Assembly (NCBI RefSeq): GCF_901709675.1 | Contig: NC_051089.1 | Location: 2,297,476 to 2,361,475 of the forward strand | DNA length: 64,000 bases | Source: Syngnathus acus | Lineage: Eukaryota > Chordata > Actinopteri > Syngnathiformes > Syngnathidae | Reading direction: 5' to 3' | Part shown: piece after piece, positions 23,797-33,259 of the stretch | Layout of the letters: every line of letters starts with the position of its first letter | Position numbering within the stretch: the first letter of the stretch is position 1 | Translations under genes and position numbers: made by a program | The notes under the pieces: model-generated | Told to the model about the DNA's origin: nothing | Seen by the model: the letters and a program-made list of their open reading frames with translations, nothing else | Database searches by the model: none

Positions 23797-25163
23797 ATGT
23801 GCAAAGTGCAAATGTTGAGAGCGTTGCTAAATCAGCGACTGAGTGCGGCTGTTGACGAAGTATTTGTAGTCTTCCAAAGAACGATAGCGGAATACGAGGA
23901 GGAGCTTTGTCGTACAAAAGCAGAGAACGAGCGACAGCGTCAAATATTGAAGGCTGTTTTCAAGCCTCAGTTTGGATTGAACAGCGCAGGTTTGTTCACT
24001 TCTTTCACTTTTGAAATATGTTTTTCCAGAACCTGACACAAATTATTTTAAGACACACCACGTATAAGCAAAATTGGCTCATAGGTTCGAATGATTAATT
24101 TTCCTCTCAGTGCAAATTTAAATTGGGTTATTTTTCTGCAGACACACAAACAATGGAGGACGTTGGTGAAGGTAGACCTGCAAAAAGTTGCAGCAAAGAT
24201 AATCTTGTCCCTGAGCAAGAGTGGAGCCCCAGGGAGGAGCTAGAAGAGACTTGCATTAAAGAAGAGGAGGAGGAAGCTGACATCGCCAAGTTCCCATTGA
24301 CTGTCGTCCACGTAAAGAGTGAAGATGAAGACAAGCCTCAATCCTCACAGCGTCAACTTATTCAAAGCAAAAAGAGACGAGAAGGTCTCTCAGCTTCATT
24401 ACCAGACAACAATAATGCGCTGCCACACCTTCCCGATGCTGATGAGCCTAAAGGTGATGCGAGGAGTCAGACGGACAGTGGACATCTTAAATGTACAGAT
24501 TGTGACAAAACGTTTAGTGACAACTCAACATTGAAAAGACATCGGCGCTGTCACACAGGAGAAAAACCTTTTGCCTGCTCACTGTGTGACAAAAGGTTCT
24601 CTCAGAGGGCAAGTTTAGTGGCACATATGAGAACACACACAGGAGAAAGACCTTATACATGCTCACTCTGCACCAAAGGTTTTCGCGATAATTCCGCACT
24701 AGCGACACACATGCGAACGCACACTGGGGAGAAACCTTTTACATGCCCATTTTGCGATAAAAGATTTGCTCACAAAGGCCATTTGATATCGCACACAAGA
24801 ACACACACTGGGGAGAAGCCTTTCACCTGCTCGGTGTGCAACACGAGTTTTAGGGTGCACTCGGTGATGATGATACACATGCGAACGCACACGGGGGAAA
24901 AACCTTTTGAATGCTCGGTTTGCGGCAAAAGGTTCACTCAAAAAGGAAGCTTGATCATACACACAAGAACACACACTGGAGAGAGACCATACACCTGCTC
25001 AGTGTGCAATAAAAACTTTCGGGTTCGTTCAGCGTTGGCAACACACATGAAAACACACACCGGGGAGAAAGTTTTTGGCTGCAGTGTGTGTGATAAAAGA
25101 TTTACTCACAAATTTCAAGTTGACAGACACAAGTGTGCTGGTGAGAACAGCAGCAGTCAGTGA
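23797..25163 (+). CDS. C2H2 zinc-finger protein, eight fingers (copy 1)
   Basis: A probable DNA-binding transcriptional regulator. Two coding exons, 23797-23989 and 24142-25163, join in frame to give 404 residues. Exon 1 begins [10 protein letters not shown] and continues with a charged helical segment ([20 protein letters not shown]) found at the N-terminus of many fish zinc-finger genes. A short acidic region follows ([25 protein letters not shown]). Then come eight C2H2 fingers from about residue 183 to the end, joined by TGEKPF or TGERPY linkers. The last finger ends in His-x-Cys (DRHKCAG) instead of His-x3-His and may be C2HC or non-functional. No KRAB, BTB or SCAN domain is visible. It is the only one of the three same-strand copies whose first exon is intact. 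The orthologue is not determinable. Confidence 0.85.
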
Positions 25164-25264
25164 AGGACTGGAAATGAAGGGAAAACTTGAAGGCTCTTTC
25201 ATAAATCAATCCCTCAACATTTCAATATGTAGAGTTTATATTTTCCAACCTACCTTCTAAGTGC

Positions 25265-25270
25265 AATAAA
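25265..25270 (+). terminator. poly(A) signal of zinc-finger copy 1
   Basis: AATAAA 102 bases after the stop of the zinc-finger gene ending at 25163. Confidence 0.55.
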
Positions 25271-26108
25271 TGTTTCCAAAACGCCCGCAGATTGTACTCG
25301 AGGACACAAATGTGAAAAATGTTGTTTAGGGTTTATAGTGTGTAATCTCTGCGTGTAGTCAAATGTCATGTTTCGACTAGGGGGAAAAATTAAAATAATT
25401 TAATAAATGCATATTGATATTCGAACTGATTAGTGATTTCTGTAGACGCGCTCGATTCAGTTGATAATCACCGCACAATATTGTGACGTGTCTGTAGTAG
25501 TGAATTAGTTTGAACACTACTCGGGGTGCCGTTAACTAGGTTATTACAGTTGCGCGTCTACAACATGCCGGATCGCTTCTGGATATCCATAATAAATACT
25601 GAACTAATTAAAAATAAACACGATACTGTGGCATTGGTTTTTTTTTCCAGCTGAATGTATTTTTGCATGCGCTTTAATGCCACACCGTTCTGACCAGTAG
25701 GTGTCCCCCGTTGCAGTTTTTAACGAGTGGTTGTACTGTTCCGTACAGTAGCTAATTAAAAAATGATATTACGATTATAACATGTGATTTGTGACACAAA
25801 CACACCACGTAAAACATTATAATGAAACCGCTTCACCGATGTGTGCCCTCATTCCTCGCAGAGGCATCGCTTGTGAGTAAACAATTTTGTCCAAGTGGCC
25901 TGCCGTAGATTGAAACGACTCGGCTTCACATCCGGTTACCAGAAGAAAGACTGGTGTTATTGTCAAATCGTTCATGACGACGCTGATTTTGTCCATCCAG
26001 AAAATATTTCATATAACTATTTGAACGTCAGTAACTCTACTCTTTTGGATAAACTAGCCTCGGTGCAGTCCTACGTTCTCCGAGCTATTTTCTCTTCCTC
26101 GCTCTCTG
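25271..26108. other. spacer between zinc-finger copies 1 and 2
   Basis: AT-rich sequence of about 840 bases with no recognised gene. A long open frame from 25895 to 26344 runs through its end, but its protein has no recognisable motif and overlaps the decayed exon listed next. Confidence 0.45.
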
Positions 26109-26236
26109 TAAACAAAGAGACGCGGAAGTTGCAAAACATACCAAGAGTACGACGAGGGACTTTTCCGATCCAAAAGAGCGGAAACGGACGGGAATCTAGT
26201 TTCAGGAAGTCTCAAGTTGCATTGCACATAACAGGT
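26109..26236 (+). pseudogene. decayed first exon of zinc-finger copy 2
   Basis: The segment aligns by eye with the leader and first coding exon of copy 1. AAACAAAGAGACGCGGAAGTT matches 23722-23742. Then GAGTACGACGAGG and the following bases match the EYEEEL coding part near 23890. The start codon and about 50 codons between these points are missing. The remaining frame reads EYDEGLFRSKRAETDG, then meets TAA at 26229-26231, just before a still-intact CAG|GTTTG donor at 26234. It can no longer supply a coding start. Confidence 0.7.
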
Positions 26237-26636
26237 TTGCCGACTTCTCTAATTCAAACATTCATATTTCTCCTATCATTAAAAGTACGTGTGCAAAGAG
26301 CGATTTTTCCAATTGGAGATTATCAAAACGTTTTCCCCAATTGAAGATGATCAACACCGTTTCCCCAAAACGTTAGTAGGTCAAAAAGTCTTATTTGGTC
26401 TCCAGTTTCAGAGAGCTTCCTGATTGGCTATCGTTTGGTTTCACGTCACAACCACGAAGTCCGTGGCTCTGCTCAACTCGATGTCATATGCTTCTTTCAC
26501 TTCTGTGCATGCTTTTAAATCTCTTGCACTGCTATTGTACCTTTTCCCTATTAGTAGCCAAATTTGAATCCTCTTGATGATCGTGATCATTTCTCTGATC
26601 ATTCCAGTTTGATATCATACCATCAAAACACCAGCA

Positions 26637-27593
26637 ATGGACATCGGAGGGATGAGAGCAGTAGAAATCCAGCTTCCGCCCGTGGAGCCGGAGCCATCCT
26701 ATATTAAAGTGGAAGAAGATGAACACAGCATTAGTCAGGGTGGAGAGCAGCTTCCAGCAGTGGACTTCCCGGTGATTTGTGTCATTGTAAAGAGTGAAGA
26801 CGATGAAGATGAGCTTTGTGAGCACAGATCCAAAGCTGGCAGCCTCGTCGCTCCAATGTCAGATAACGATGACAGTGATGATGAACACGCCAAAGGTGAT
26901 GGGACATGTCGCACTGTCAACACACGCTTGACATGTTCTGAATGTGACAAAGTGTTTGTCAACAAGAGGAATTTGAAAAGACACATGAGGATTCACACAG
27001 GAGAGAAACCTTTTGTATGCTCATTTTGCGGGAAAGGGTTTTCTGAAATGACAACATTGATAGCACACACAAGAACACACACTGGAGAAAAACCTTTTCC
27101 CTGCTCAATCTGTAACACAAGTTTTCGAGTGCGTGCATTGTTGGTCAAACACATGAGGACGCACACTGGGGAGAAACCTTATTCTTGCCCAATCTGCGAA
27201 AGAAGATTTTCTCGAAAGGAATCCATGATAACACATATGCAAACACATACAGGTGAGAAACCGTTTGCCTGCTCAGAGTGTGGCCAGAGATTCTCCCGAA
27301 AGGGAAATTTGAGAACGCACTCAAGAACACACACTGGAGAGAAGCCATTTTCTTGCACAGTCTGCAATGCAAATTTCCGAGTTCAGTCAGGATTGGTTCA
27401 GCACATGAGAACGCACACAGGAGAGAAACCTTTTGCCTGCTCAGAATGTGGCAAACGGTTCACTCAAAGGACAAATTTGATGACGCACTCAAGATCACAC
27501 ACTGGAGAAAAACCTTTTACCTGCTCAATTTGTCAAACAAGCTTTAGTTATCATTCCTCTTTGAACAATCACATGAGAACACACAGTAAGTAA
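26637..27593 (+). CDS. C2H2 zinc-finger protein, eight fingers (copy 2)
   Basis: A single-exon frame of 318 residues starting at ATG 26637. The frame just upstream is closed by a TGA, and a CAG acceptor precedes the ATG by two bases, matching the position of the exon 2 acceptor in copy 1. The N-terminal 95 residues are acidic (YIKVEEDEHS, VICVIVKSEDDEDE). Eight complete C2H2 fingers follow from LTCSECDKVF to HMRTHSK, with TGEKPF/Y linkers and all Cys and His present. The KSEDDEDE block is shared with copies 1 and 3. With its coding first exon decayed, the protein probably lacks the MCKVQ N-terminal helix. It is likely a nuclear DNA-binding protein; target unknown. Confidence 0.82.
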   Translation: MDIGGMRAVEIQLPPVEPEPSYIKVEEDEHSISQGGEQLPAVDFPVICVIVKSEDDEDELCEHRSKAGSLVAPMSDNDDSDDEHAKGDGTCRTVNTRLTCSECDKVFVNKRNLKRHMRIHTGEKPFVCSFCGKGFSEMTTLIAHTRTHTGEKPFPCSICNTSFRVRALLVKHMRTHTGEKPYSCPICERRFSRKESMITHMQTHTGEKPFACSECGQRFSRKGNLRTHSRTHTGEKPFSCTVCNANFRVQSGLVQHMRTHTGEKPFACSECGKRFTQRTNLMTHSRSHTGEKPFTCSICQTSFSYHSSLNNHMRTHSK

Positions 27594-28320
27594 CAATGTC
27601 CATATTAAGATTGGGTGATAGCTATATTCAAAAGTGTTCTCTACATTGTAAGGGTTTACAAATTTCCATGTCGCCATAGTGACTTACAGAAAACATATTG
27701 CAGTATTGGATATCGTTCTTTACCGCATTGTGTTCTTTATGGAAAACAAATTCCATATGCCTGATTTTTCATTTGACAGTTTGTTGAAATGAAAATGTAT
27801 CGAGACTGTGGTGGATACTCACAATTTGTCATAATATATGAAACAAATAATAATGAATGTTGTGTTTTTGAAATATAAATGCATCACGAATCAATTAAGT
27901 CTTTGGTATTTTCTCCTTGAAAGAGAAAATGATGTCAAAACGTCTGGCGTTTGAGGTCGATATATTACCGTAAATTAGTGGAGTATTACTTTTATCTTCA
28001 TTAAAAATACAAAATAATTCCACCGGAACCTTCGGGTTGGCAGCCTTTTGCCACCCGGACATGCATGAAATGAAAGAACGCTCTTTTTAAGTTTGTCCAA
28101 ACAGGGTCGCCGTAGCCAATGCGTTGCACAGTGTACGCCTAACTGCCATCAAATTAGTTACTGTTACAATGTTTATTTTTGCGTTATAGTGATCTCATTT
28201 TAGTTTTCAATTCTATCACATAACGGGGTAACCGTAACTTAGAAATTATCAGGCGCCATTTAAACTGGTATGTGATCACTTTCGAGGATCTCCGGTTTAG
28301 CTTAGCTTGGTATCTGCTTT
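27594..28320. other. spacer between zinc-finger copies 2 and 3
   Basis: About 730 bases of AT-rich sequence. It should hold the 3' UTR of copy 2 and the promoter of copy 3. I see no frame or repeat that I can support. Confidence 0.45.
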
Positions 28321-28506
28321 CAAAGCGACGCAGAAGTTAGCAACACAGCGCTAATCGCAATCAATTAGAGTGTAAAGTGATGTGATTCTATGAAATAACG
28401 AGAGTAGATGTTTAAAAGTGCGAAATACGCATTCTGAACTTTCTCGAACAAACGAGCGATAACGTCAACTCCCGGACGGACAAGCCTCAAGTTGTGTTGC
28501 AGCAGC
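28321..28506 (+). pseudogene. decayed first exon of zinc-finger copy 3
   Basis: CAAAGCGACGCAGAAGTTAGC matches the leader of copy 1 (from 23726). An ATG at 28408 begins a degraded counterpart of the MCKVQ exon that stops within ten codons (TGA). AACGAGCGATAACGTCAA at 28451-28468 matches AACGAGCGACAGCGTCAA of copy 1 (23926-23943) at 16 of 18 bases, with a C-to-T change that creates TAA in the ancestral frame. The donor is also lost: copy 1 has GCAG|GTTTG, here GCAG|CTTTG. Confidence 0.7.
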
Positions 28507-28688
28507 TTTGAGCAATCTTGACTTTCACTCGTATAGTAGCTTTGTGTTTTTGTTTGTTTGATTGTTAAGTGGTAACCGTATCTGCCCTACGTACATGATT
28601 TTTCTTCCCCGATTTCAATACTTTACATTTAGCCAACAGTCGTTACTTTTAATTTTGAAATTTGCCATCTTTTGCAGCCACACACACA

Positions 28689-29621
28689 ATGGATGACGGT
28701 GGTGGAATCGGGCTCTGCTTTGCGCAGCCCCCCAGCGTCAAAGAAGAAGAGGAGCAGCGCTTCATCAGTCAGGAGGGCGAGCAGCTTCAAGGGCTGGACT
28801 TCCCGGTGATCCGTGTCATCGTAAAGAGTGAAGATGATGAAGACAGAAGCGAGCACAACAGAGGGACTGAACCTCCGAGTAGCAGCGCGAGTCAACGCTT
28901 GACAGCAGAAGGCGATCACTGCGGAAGATCCACAGCTGACAGACTGCTAACTCCACTATTAGATAGTGACGACGCAATGTCACGCTATCCCGACACTGAC
29001 GATGAACACTCCAGAGAAGATGTGAACAAACCCTTGAAATGTTCTCAGTGCGACAAAACGTTTGGCCACAAAAAGAATCTGAAAAGGCACATGAGATATC
29101 ACACGGGGGAAAAACCATTCGTCTGCTCATTCTGCGGTCAAGCATTCTATGAGAAGGCCCATTTGACAACACACACAAGAACACACACTGGGGAAAAGCC
29201 ATTTTCCTGCTCGATTTGCGATAAAATATTTTGCGATCGCTCTGCGTGGGTTGTTCACCAGAGAACACACACTGGAGAGAAACCTTTTACTTGCTCAATT
29301 TGTGGAAAAAGTTTCCCTCGCAGGGAAAATCTAAGAACTCACACACGAACACACACAGGAGAGAAACCTTTTACATGCGCTGTCTGCAAAACCAGTTTTA
29401 CTGTTCGGTCCACGTTGGTTCAGCACATGAGAACGCACACGGGTGAAAAACCTTTTGCATGCTCAGACTGTGGCACAAAATTCTCTCAAAAGACGCACTT
29501 AAAAAATCATATGCGAACGCACACTGGGGAAAAACCGTTTACTTGCCCTTTTTGTGACAAACGTTTCTCTGTTAAGGGAAGTTTGATAACACACATTCGA
29601 ACGCACACTGGAGGGATGTGA
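28689..29621 (+). CDS. C2H2 zinc-finger protein, seven fingers (copy 3)
   Basis: A frame of 310 residues from ATG 28689. The frame extends a little further upstream, but only through a TTTTGCAG acceptor, so 28689 is the first usable ATG of the finger exon and corresponds to the internal ATG of copy 1. Residues 1-113 are acidic (SVKEEEEQRF, VIRVIVKSEDDEDR, a Ser-rich stretch). Seven complete C2H2 fingers run from LKCSQCDKTF to HIRTH, and the protein ends TGGM. The array stops one finger short of copies 1 and 2. Its coding first exon is decayed, so the N-terminal helical segment is missing. Confidence 0.82.
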   Translation: MDDGGGIGLCFAQPPSVKEEEEQRFISQEGEQLQGLDFPVIRVIVKSEDDEDRSEHNRGTEPPSSSASQRLTAEGDHCGRSTADRLLTPLLDSDDAMSRYPDTDDEHSREDVNKPLKCSQCDKTFGHKKNLKRHMRYHTGEKPFVCSFCGQAFYEKAHLTTHTRTHTGEKPFSCSICDKIFCDRSAWVVHQRTHTGEKPFTCSICGKSFPRRENLRTHTRTHTGEKPFTCAVCKTSFTVRSTLVQHMRTHTGEKPFACSDCGTKFSQKTHLKNHMRTHTGEKPFTCPFCDKRFSVKGSLITHIRTHTGGM

Positions 29622-29890
29622 TGTGTTGCTGTGAGTTCATTTCTTAATAATCATCAGTCACCTGAGTTTTCATTCTACACAATACTCATTTTTTTAACAT
29701 TAATTCTGATGTATTTTCCGCTCTTCATATTATACAACACTATCATCTCAAATCAAGTTCCCAAGCATAGTATGTAAATTATGTATCATAGTTTGGGATG
29801 ATGTGATGGATTCCATTACGTCATTGATTGTACTGCATGTCTTCACATGTTTACAATGAAGACTAATGGATCCAAAATGGGTTTGACTGC

Positions 29891-29896
29891 AATAAA
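29891..29896 (+). terminator. poly(A) signal of zinc-finger copy 3
   Basis: AATAAA 270 bases after the stop at 29621. Confidence 0.5.
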
Positions 29897-30362
29897 ACCA
29901 AATTGACACTCTTCACATGTGCAAGGAAATTGTGTTTCCAAACGTTTCACTCTTACACAATGGGATGGTTTCCTTTACACATAAACCCGAGGAACATTTC
30001 AATGACATGATGCCATAATCGTTATTGAAGCCTATTTGAGTAAGTGAAAGGAATATTATCGGCACCATGACGTGAGAAACTGCTGTGCACCTTCGACTTT
30101 ACTGGTAAGTGATGTAAACTGTTTTTCGACATGTTGACATTTGTAAGGTAGGGTTCTCAAATTTCCGAGTCAAGAATCAGAAACTTTCCAAGGATGCCCT
30201 CATAATACAAACGCCAAATAAACATCTTCACATCTACTCCTAAATGCCATATTCATTTAAAAAGTCGCCTATTTTCTGAGAAAATAAAAACGTTATGAAA
30301 AAAGGTGTATTAGGTTTCAAAGTAGTACACTAGGACAAGATGTTTTTATTTTTAACGACACT

Positions 30363-30372
30363 TTTATTTATT
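30363..30372 (-). terminator. poly(A) signal of zinc-finger copy 4
   Basis: Overlapping AATAAATAAA on the minus strand, about 100 bases past the stop of the gene at 30474-32160. It lies about 470 bases from the signal of the convergent copy 3. Confidence 0.6.
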
Positions 30373-30473
30373 CATCATGAAACATTTGACATTAAATAGA
30401 ATGAGAATACCACACTTCAATGCTCAAGGCAAATAAAGAACATCACACACAAAGAAAAAACATCAGAGCAAAG

Positions 30474-32160
30474 TTAATTTGTTCCCTGGAGAGAATCTTG
30501 CGACACAATCTGCGCAGGCAAAGGGTTTTTCGCCAGTGCGCATGTGTGTGCTTTTAAAAGTTTCTTTAGCGTGAACCCTCGTTCACATAGTGAACAGCCA
30601 AAAGGTTTTTCTCCAGTATGTCTTCTTCTGTGTGCTTTCAAATGTCCCTTTTGTCTGAATCGTCTACCACAAAATGAACATTCAAACGGCTTTTCCCCAG
30701 TGTGTGTTCTTGTGTGTATTTGTAATTCGATCTTCATCCTAAACCCTTTACCACATATTGAGCAGGCAAAAGGTTTTTCCCCAGTGTGTGTTCTTGTGTG
30801 TCTTATTAAGCTTTCCTTTAGAGAAAACGTTTTCTCACAAACGGAGCAAGTAAAAGGCTTCTCCCCTGTGTGCGTTCTTGTGTGAACCCGTAAATCTGCA
30901 TTTCTAGAAAATCTTTTACCACATTCTGAGCAGACAAAAGATTTTTCCGCATTGTGTCTTCTTGTGTGTCTTGTCAAATATGCCTTTGAAGAGAATCTTT
31001 TGCCGCAATCCGAGCAGGCAAACGTTTTTTCCCCAGTGTGTGTTTTTAAGTGATTGCTTAAACGCCCTTTTCTAGCGTAACATTTCCCACAAACTGAGCA
31101 GGCAAAAGGTTTTTCCCCAGTGTGTGTTCTTGTATGTATTATTAAGCTTTCCTTTAGCGAAAATGTTTTACTACAAACTGAACAGGCAAATGGTTTTTCT
31201 CCAGTGTGTGTTCTTGTGTGAACTGTTAATTCTCCCTTTGTCGAAAATTCTTTACCGCAATCAGAGCAGACAAAAGGTTTTAACCCAGTGTGTGTTCTAG
31301 TGTGACATATTAAGCTTTGCTTTAGAGAATAGCTTTTACCGCAAATGGAACAGGCGAAAGGTTTTTCTCCAGTGTGTGTTCTTGTGTGAGCGATTAAAGT
31401 GCTTCTTTGAATGAATCTTCTCCCACAAACTGAGCAGGCAAAAGATTCCCCTGTGTGTATTCTTGTGTGTCTTTTCAAGGACGACTTGTAGACAAACGTT
31501 TTGTCACACTGAGAACATTTCAATTGTTTGTTTTCGGTGTGACGCATCACATCACCTTTGGAGTGTTCGTCATCATTATCATCATCATCACGATTATCAG
31601 TGTCAGAAGAGCTTGACGTGATGTCGTCTCCTTCCGAAAGTGGAGCGAAGAGGTTGTGTGTTTGTGGTCCTCCGTAGTCACCCGCTTCAGTCTTCACACC
31701 AGTCAAAAGAAACTTTGTGATTTCGTCCTCCTGCTCCTCTTCTTTAATGTGAGGATGTTTTGACTTCCCCTCTTCTGCTTTAATTTGGACATACTCTGGC
31801 TCCTCCTCTTTAATTTGAGAACACTCTGACTCCTCCTCTTTTTTAATTTCATGCTCAGTAAGATCTTCATTGAGGACTGCAGGACACAAGAAAACAAAAG
31901 TTAACCTTTTCTCACCACTTTGAAATTCGTGGTCAATCATCTATTTGAGTAATGAACGTGAACAGTGAAGACATGCTTTTGTGCAAGAACCGACGTAAAC
32001 AGTAAATAAAAACAGCGTAGGAATATATTTGACAGTTACTAAACAAGTGAGACTGACAAGAGAACAAACCTGCGCTGAACAGCACAGTTCGAGGCTCCAA
32101 TTTGAAACGCGAAGGTCCACAAAGGTCCTCGTCGCACTCTGCTGTCTTTCTTGCACACAT
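30474..32160 (-). CDS. C2H2 zinc-finger protein, twelve fingers (copy 4)
   Basis: Two coding exons, 32070-32160 and 30474-31876, join in frame to give 497 residues. Exon 1 encodes MCARKTAECDEDLCGP, a widespread fish zinc-finger N-terminus related to the copy 1 exon, and its donor context (AGCGCAG|GTTTGTTC) is identical to that of copy 1. Acidic repeats follow (IKKEEESECSQIKEEEPEY) and a Ser/Asp-rich stretch (DDDDNDDEHSKGD). Twelve fingers follow. Fingers 1 and 2 are joined by a shortened TGES linker, and the last finger ends His-x-Cys (KAHTCAL) and lacks its final His. Fingers 5 and 9 share KTFSLKESLI, pointing to duplication inside the array. It lies tail-to-tail with copy 3. Probably a nuclear DNA-binding protein; orthologue unknown. 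Confidence 0.87.
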
Positions 32161-32764
32161 TTTCAAGCGACAATCAGAATACTTTGCATTTTGTCGATCT
32201 CCTCTTGGCGATGTGTTGCTGTCAAACACGTCTCTTTGTTAGCCGCGAGCAGGTTATGCTAAATTAATCATAGAAGCTTCAACCCCCGGACACGAAATTT
32301 AAAATGATTCTTTTAGTCGATGGTGCACGTTGTGTGTTCAGTCCTCCTTTCTGAAACAATTATTTGATGAAGCGTCTTCAAACTGTGGCTATACATATTA
32401 GTCAGTACGCATGCGCAAGGAATCGCCCTTTTTTTTTAAGAAAGGGAGGGGGAAGCAAGCTACGGCAACTACAATAGGACAGAATTATTGGATTTTCATA
32501 AACGCATGCAACTTGAACTTTCTAACTGTGCTTCAATATGTTTGAAATGAAATCAGTTTACTTCATACATTACACCACATTTGCATTTTTTTGCAGGGGT
32601 CCAGGGTACTTTTTTTTTTCTTGATAATAAAATGACATAATTGCAGCTTTATTTTCATAGCACATTTAATACAAAAGGCCATTGGGTCACCTTGGTTCAA
32701 TGTGGTAAGAAAATGAAAGTAACTTGGCGAAAACCATCTGAAGAGGGGTGATGATCACATCTTT
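32161..32764. other. upstream region of zinc-finger copy 4
   Basis: This holds the 5' leader and promoter of the gene ending at 32160. The first 250 bases are CG-richer and the rest AT-rich. A minus-strand AATAAA at 32648-32653 may belong to dhodh. No frame is supported. Confidence 0.4.
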
Positions 32765-32880
32765 GACTACTTTGCTTTTGTGTGTATTATTAAACTTCTC
32801 ATTGGAGCGACTCTTTTCCCCCAAGTTTTCAACCACAAACTGAGCACCAGTGTATGTTCTCGTGTGAACCGTTAACCTCT
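32765..32880 (-). pseudogene. zinc-finger relic
   Basis: On the minus strand CACACGAGAACATACACTGG is the linker end of a C2H2 finger (HTRTYTG). TGCTCAGTTTGTGGTTGAAA follows at once, the start of the next finger with the GEKPF codons deleted. Degraded bases ending in AATACACACAAAAG correspond to the helix and its His residues. A frameshift and lost Cys/His show it is not functional. No other fingers are attached. Confidence 0.6.
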
Positions 32881-33259
32881 TTCATAAAAATAGAAGATAA
32901 AATACATACAGTATAAATCAATGCTGTTCACAAGAGGAGCACAGCAGCATTCATGTTGCACAACGAGAACGCTCAACTGAGGCGTCCGTAGTGGCGAGTA
33001 TGTTTGTATTAGCGTTTTGCTAATCGCTGTTACACTGTAACAAAAGATGAACTTCTGCCCAGCTGGAGGAACGACTGCTGCAGAGATGGCGGAGACATCA
33101 GCTTTCTTTGCGAGTGGCTCCATCTAATCCCTTGTGATCTGCGCCGACGGCCTCAGAAACACTGCTAAATCCTTGTTCCCTGCAAAAAGTGGAAGGGAAG
33201 CAACAGACATGAAGGAAAAAACAAGCAAGTCTGTTAAATCTGACAAACGTCAACATTTC

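Noticed and set aside
24123-24174. Start of zinc-finger copy 1 within the finger exon
   Set aside because: An intact coding exon at 23797-23989 joins in phase to 24142, so the upstream start is preferred.
25895-26344. A 149-residue open frame upstream of zinc-finger copy 2
   Set aside because: No recognisable motif or biased composition, and it overlaps the decayed first exon in a different reading; most likely chance.
28662-28688. Upstream extension of zinc-finger copy 3
   Set aside because: It begins with TTG, not ATG, and includes the intron acceptor TTTTGCAG.
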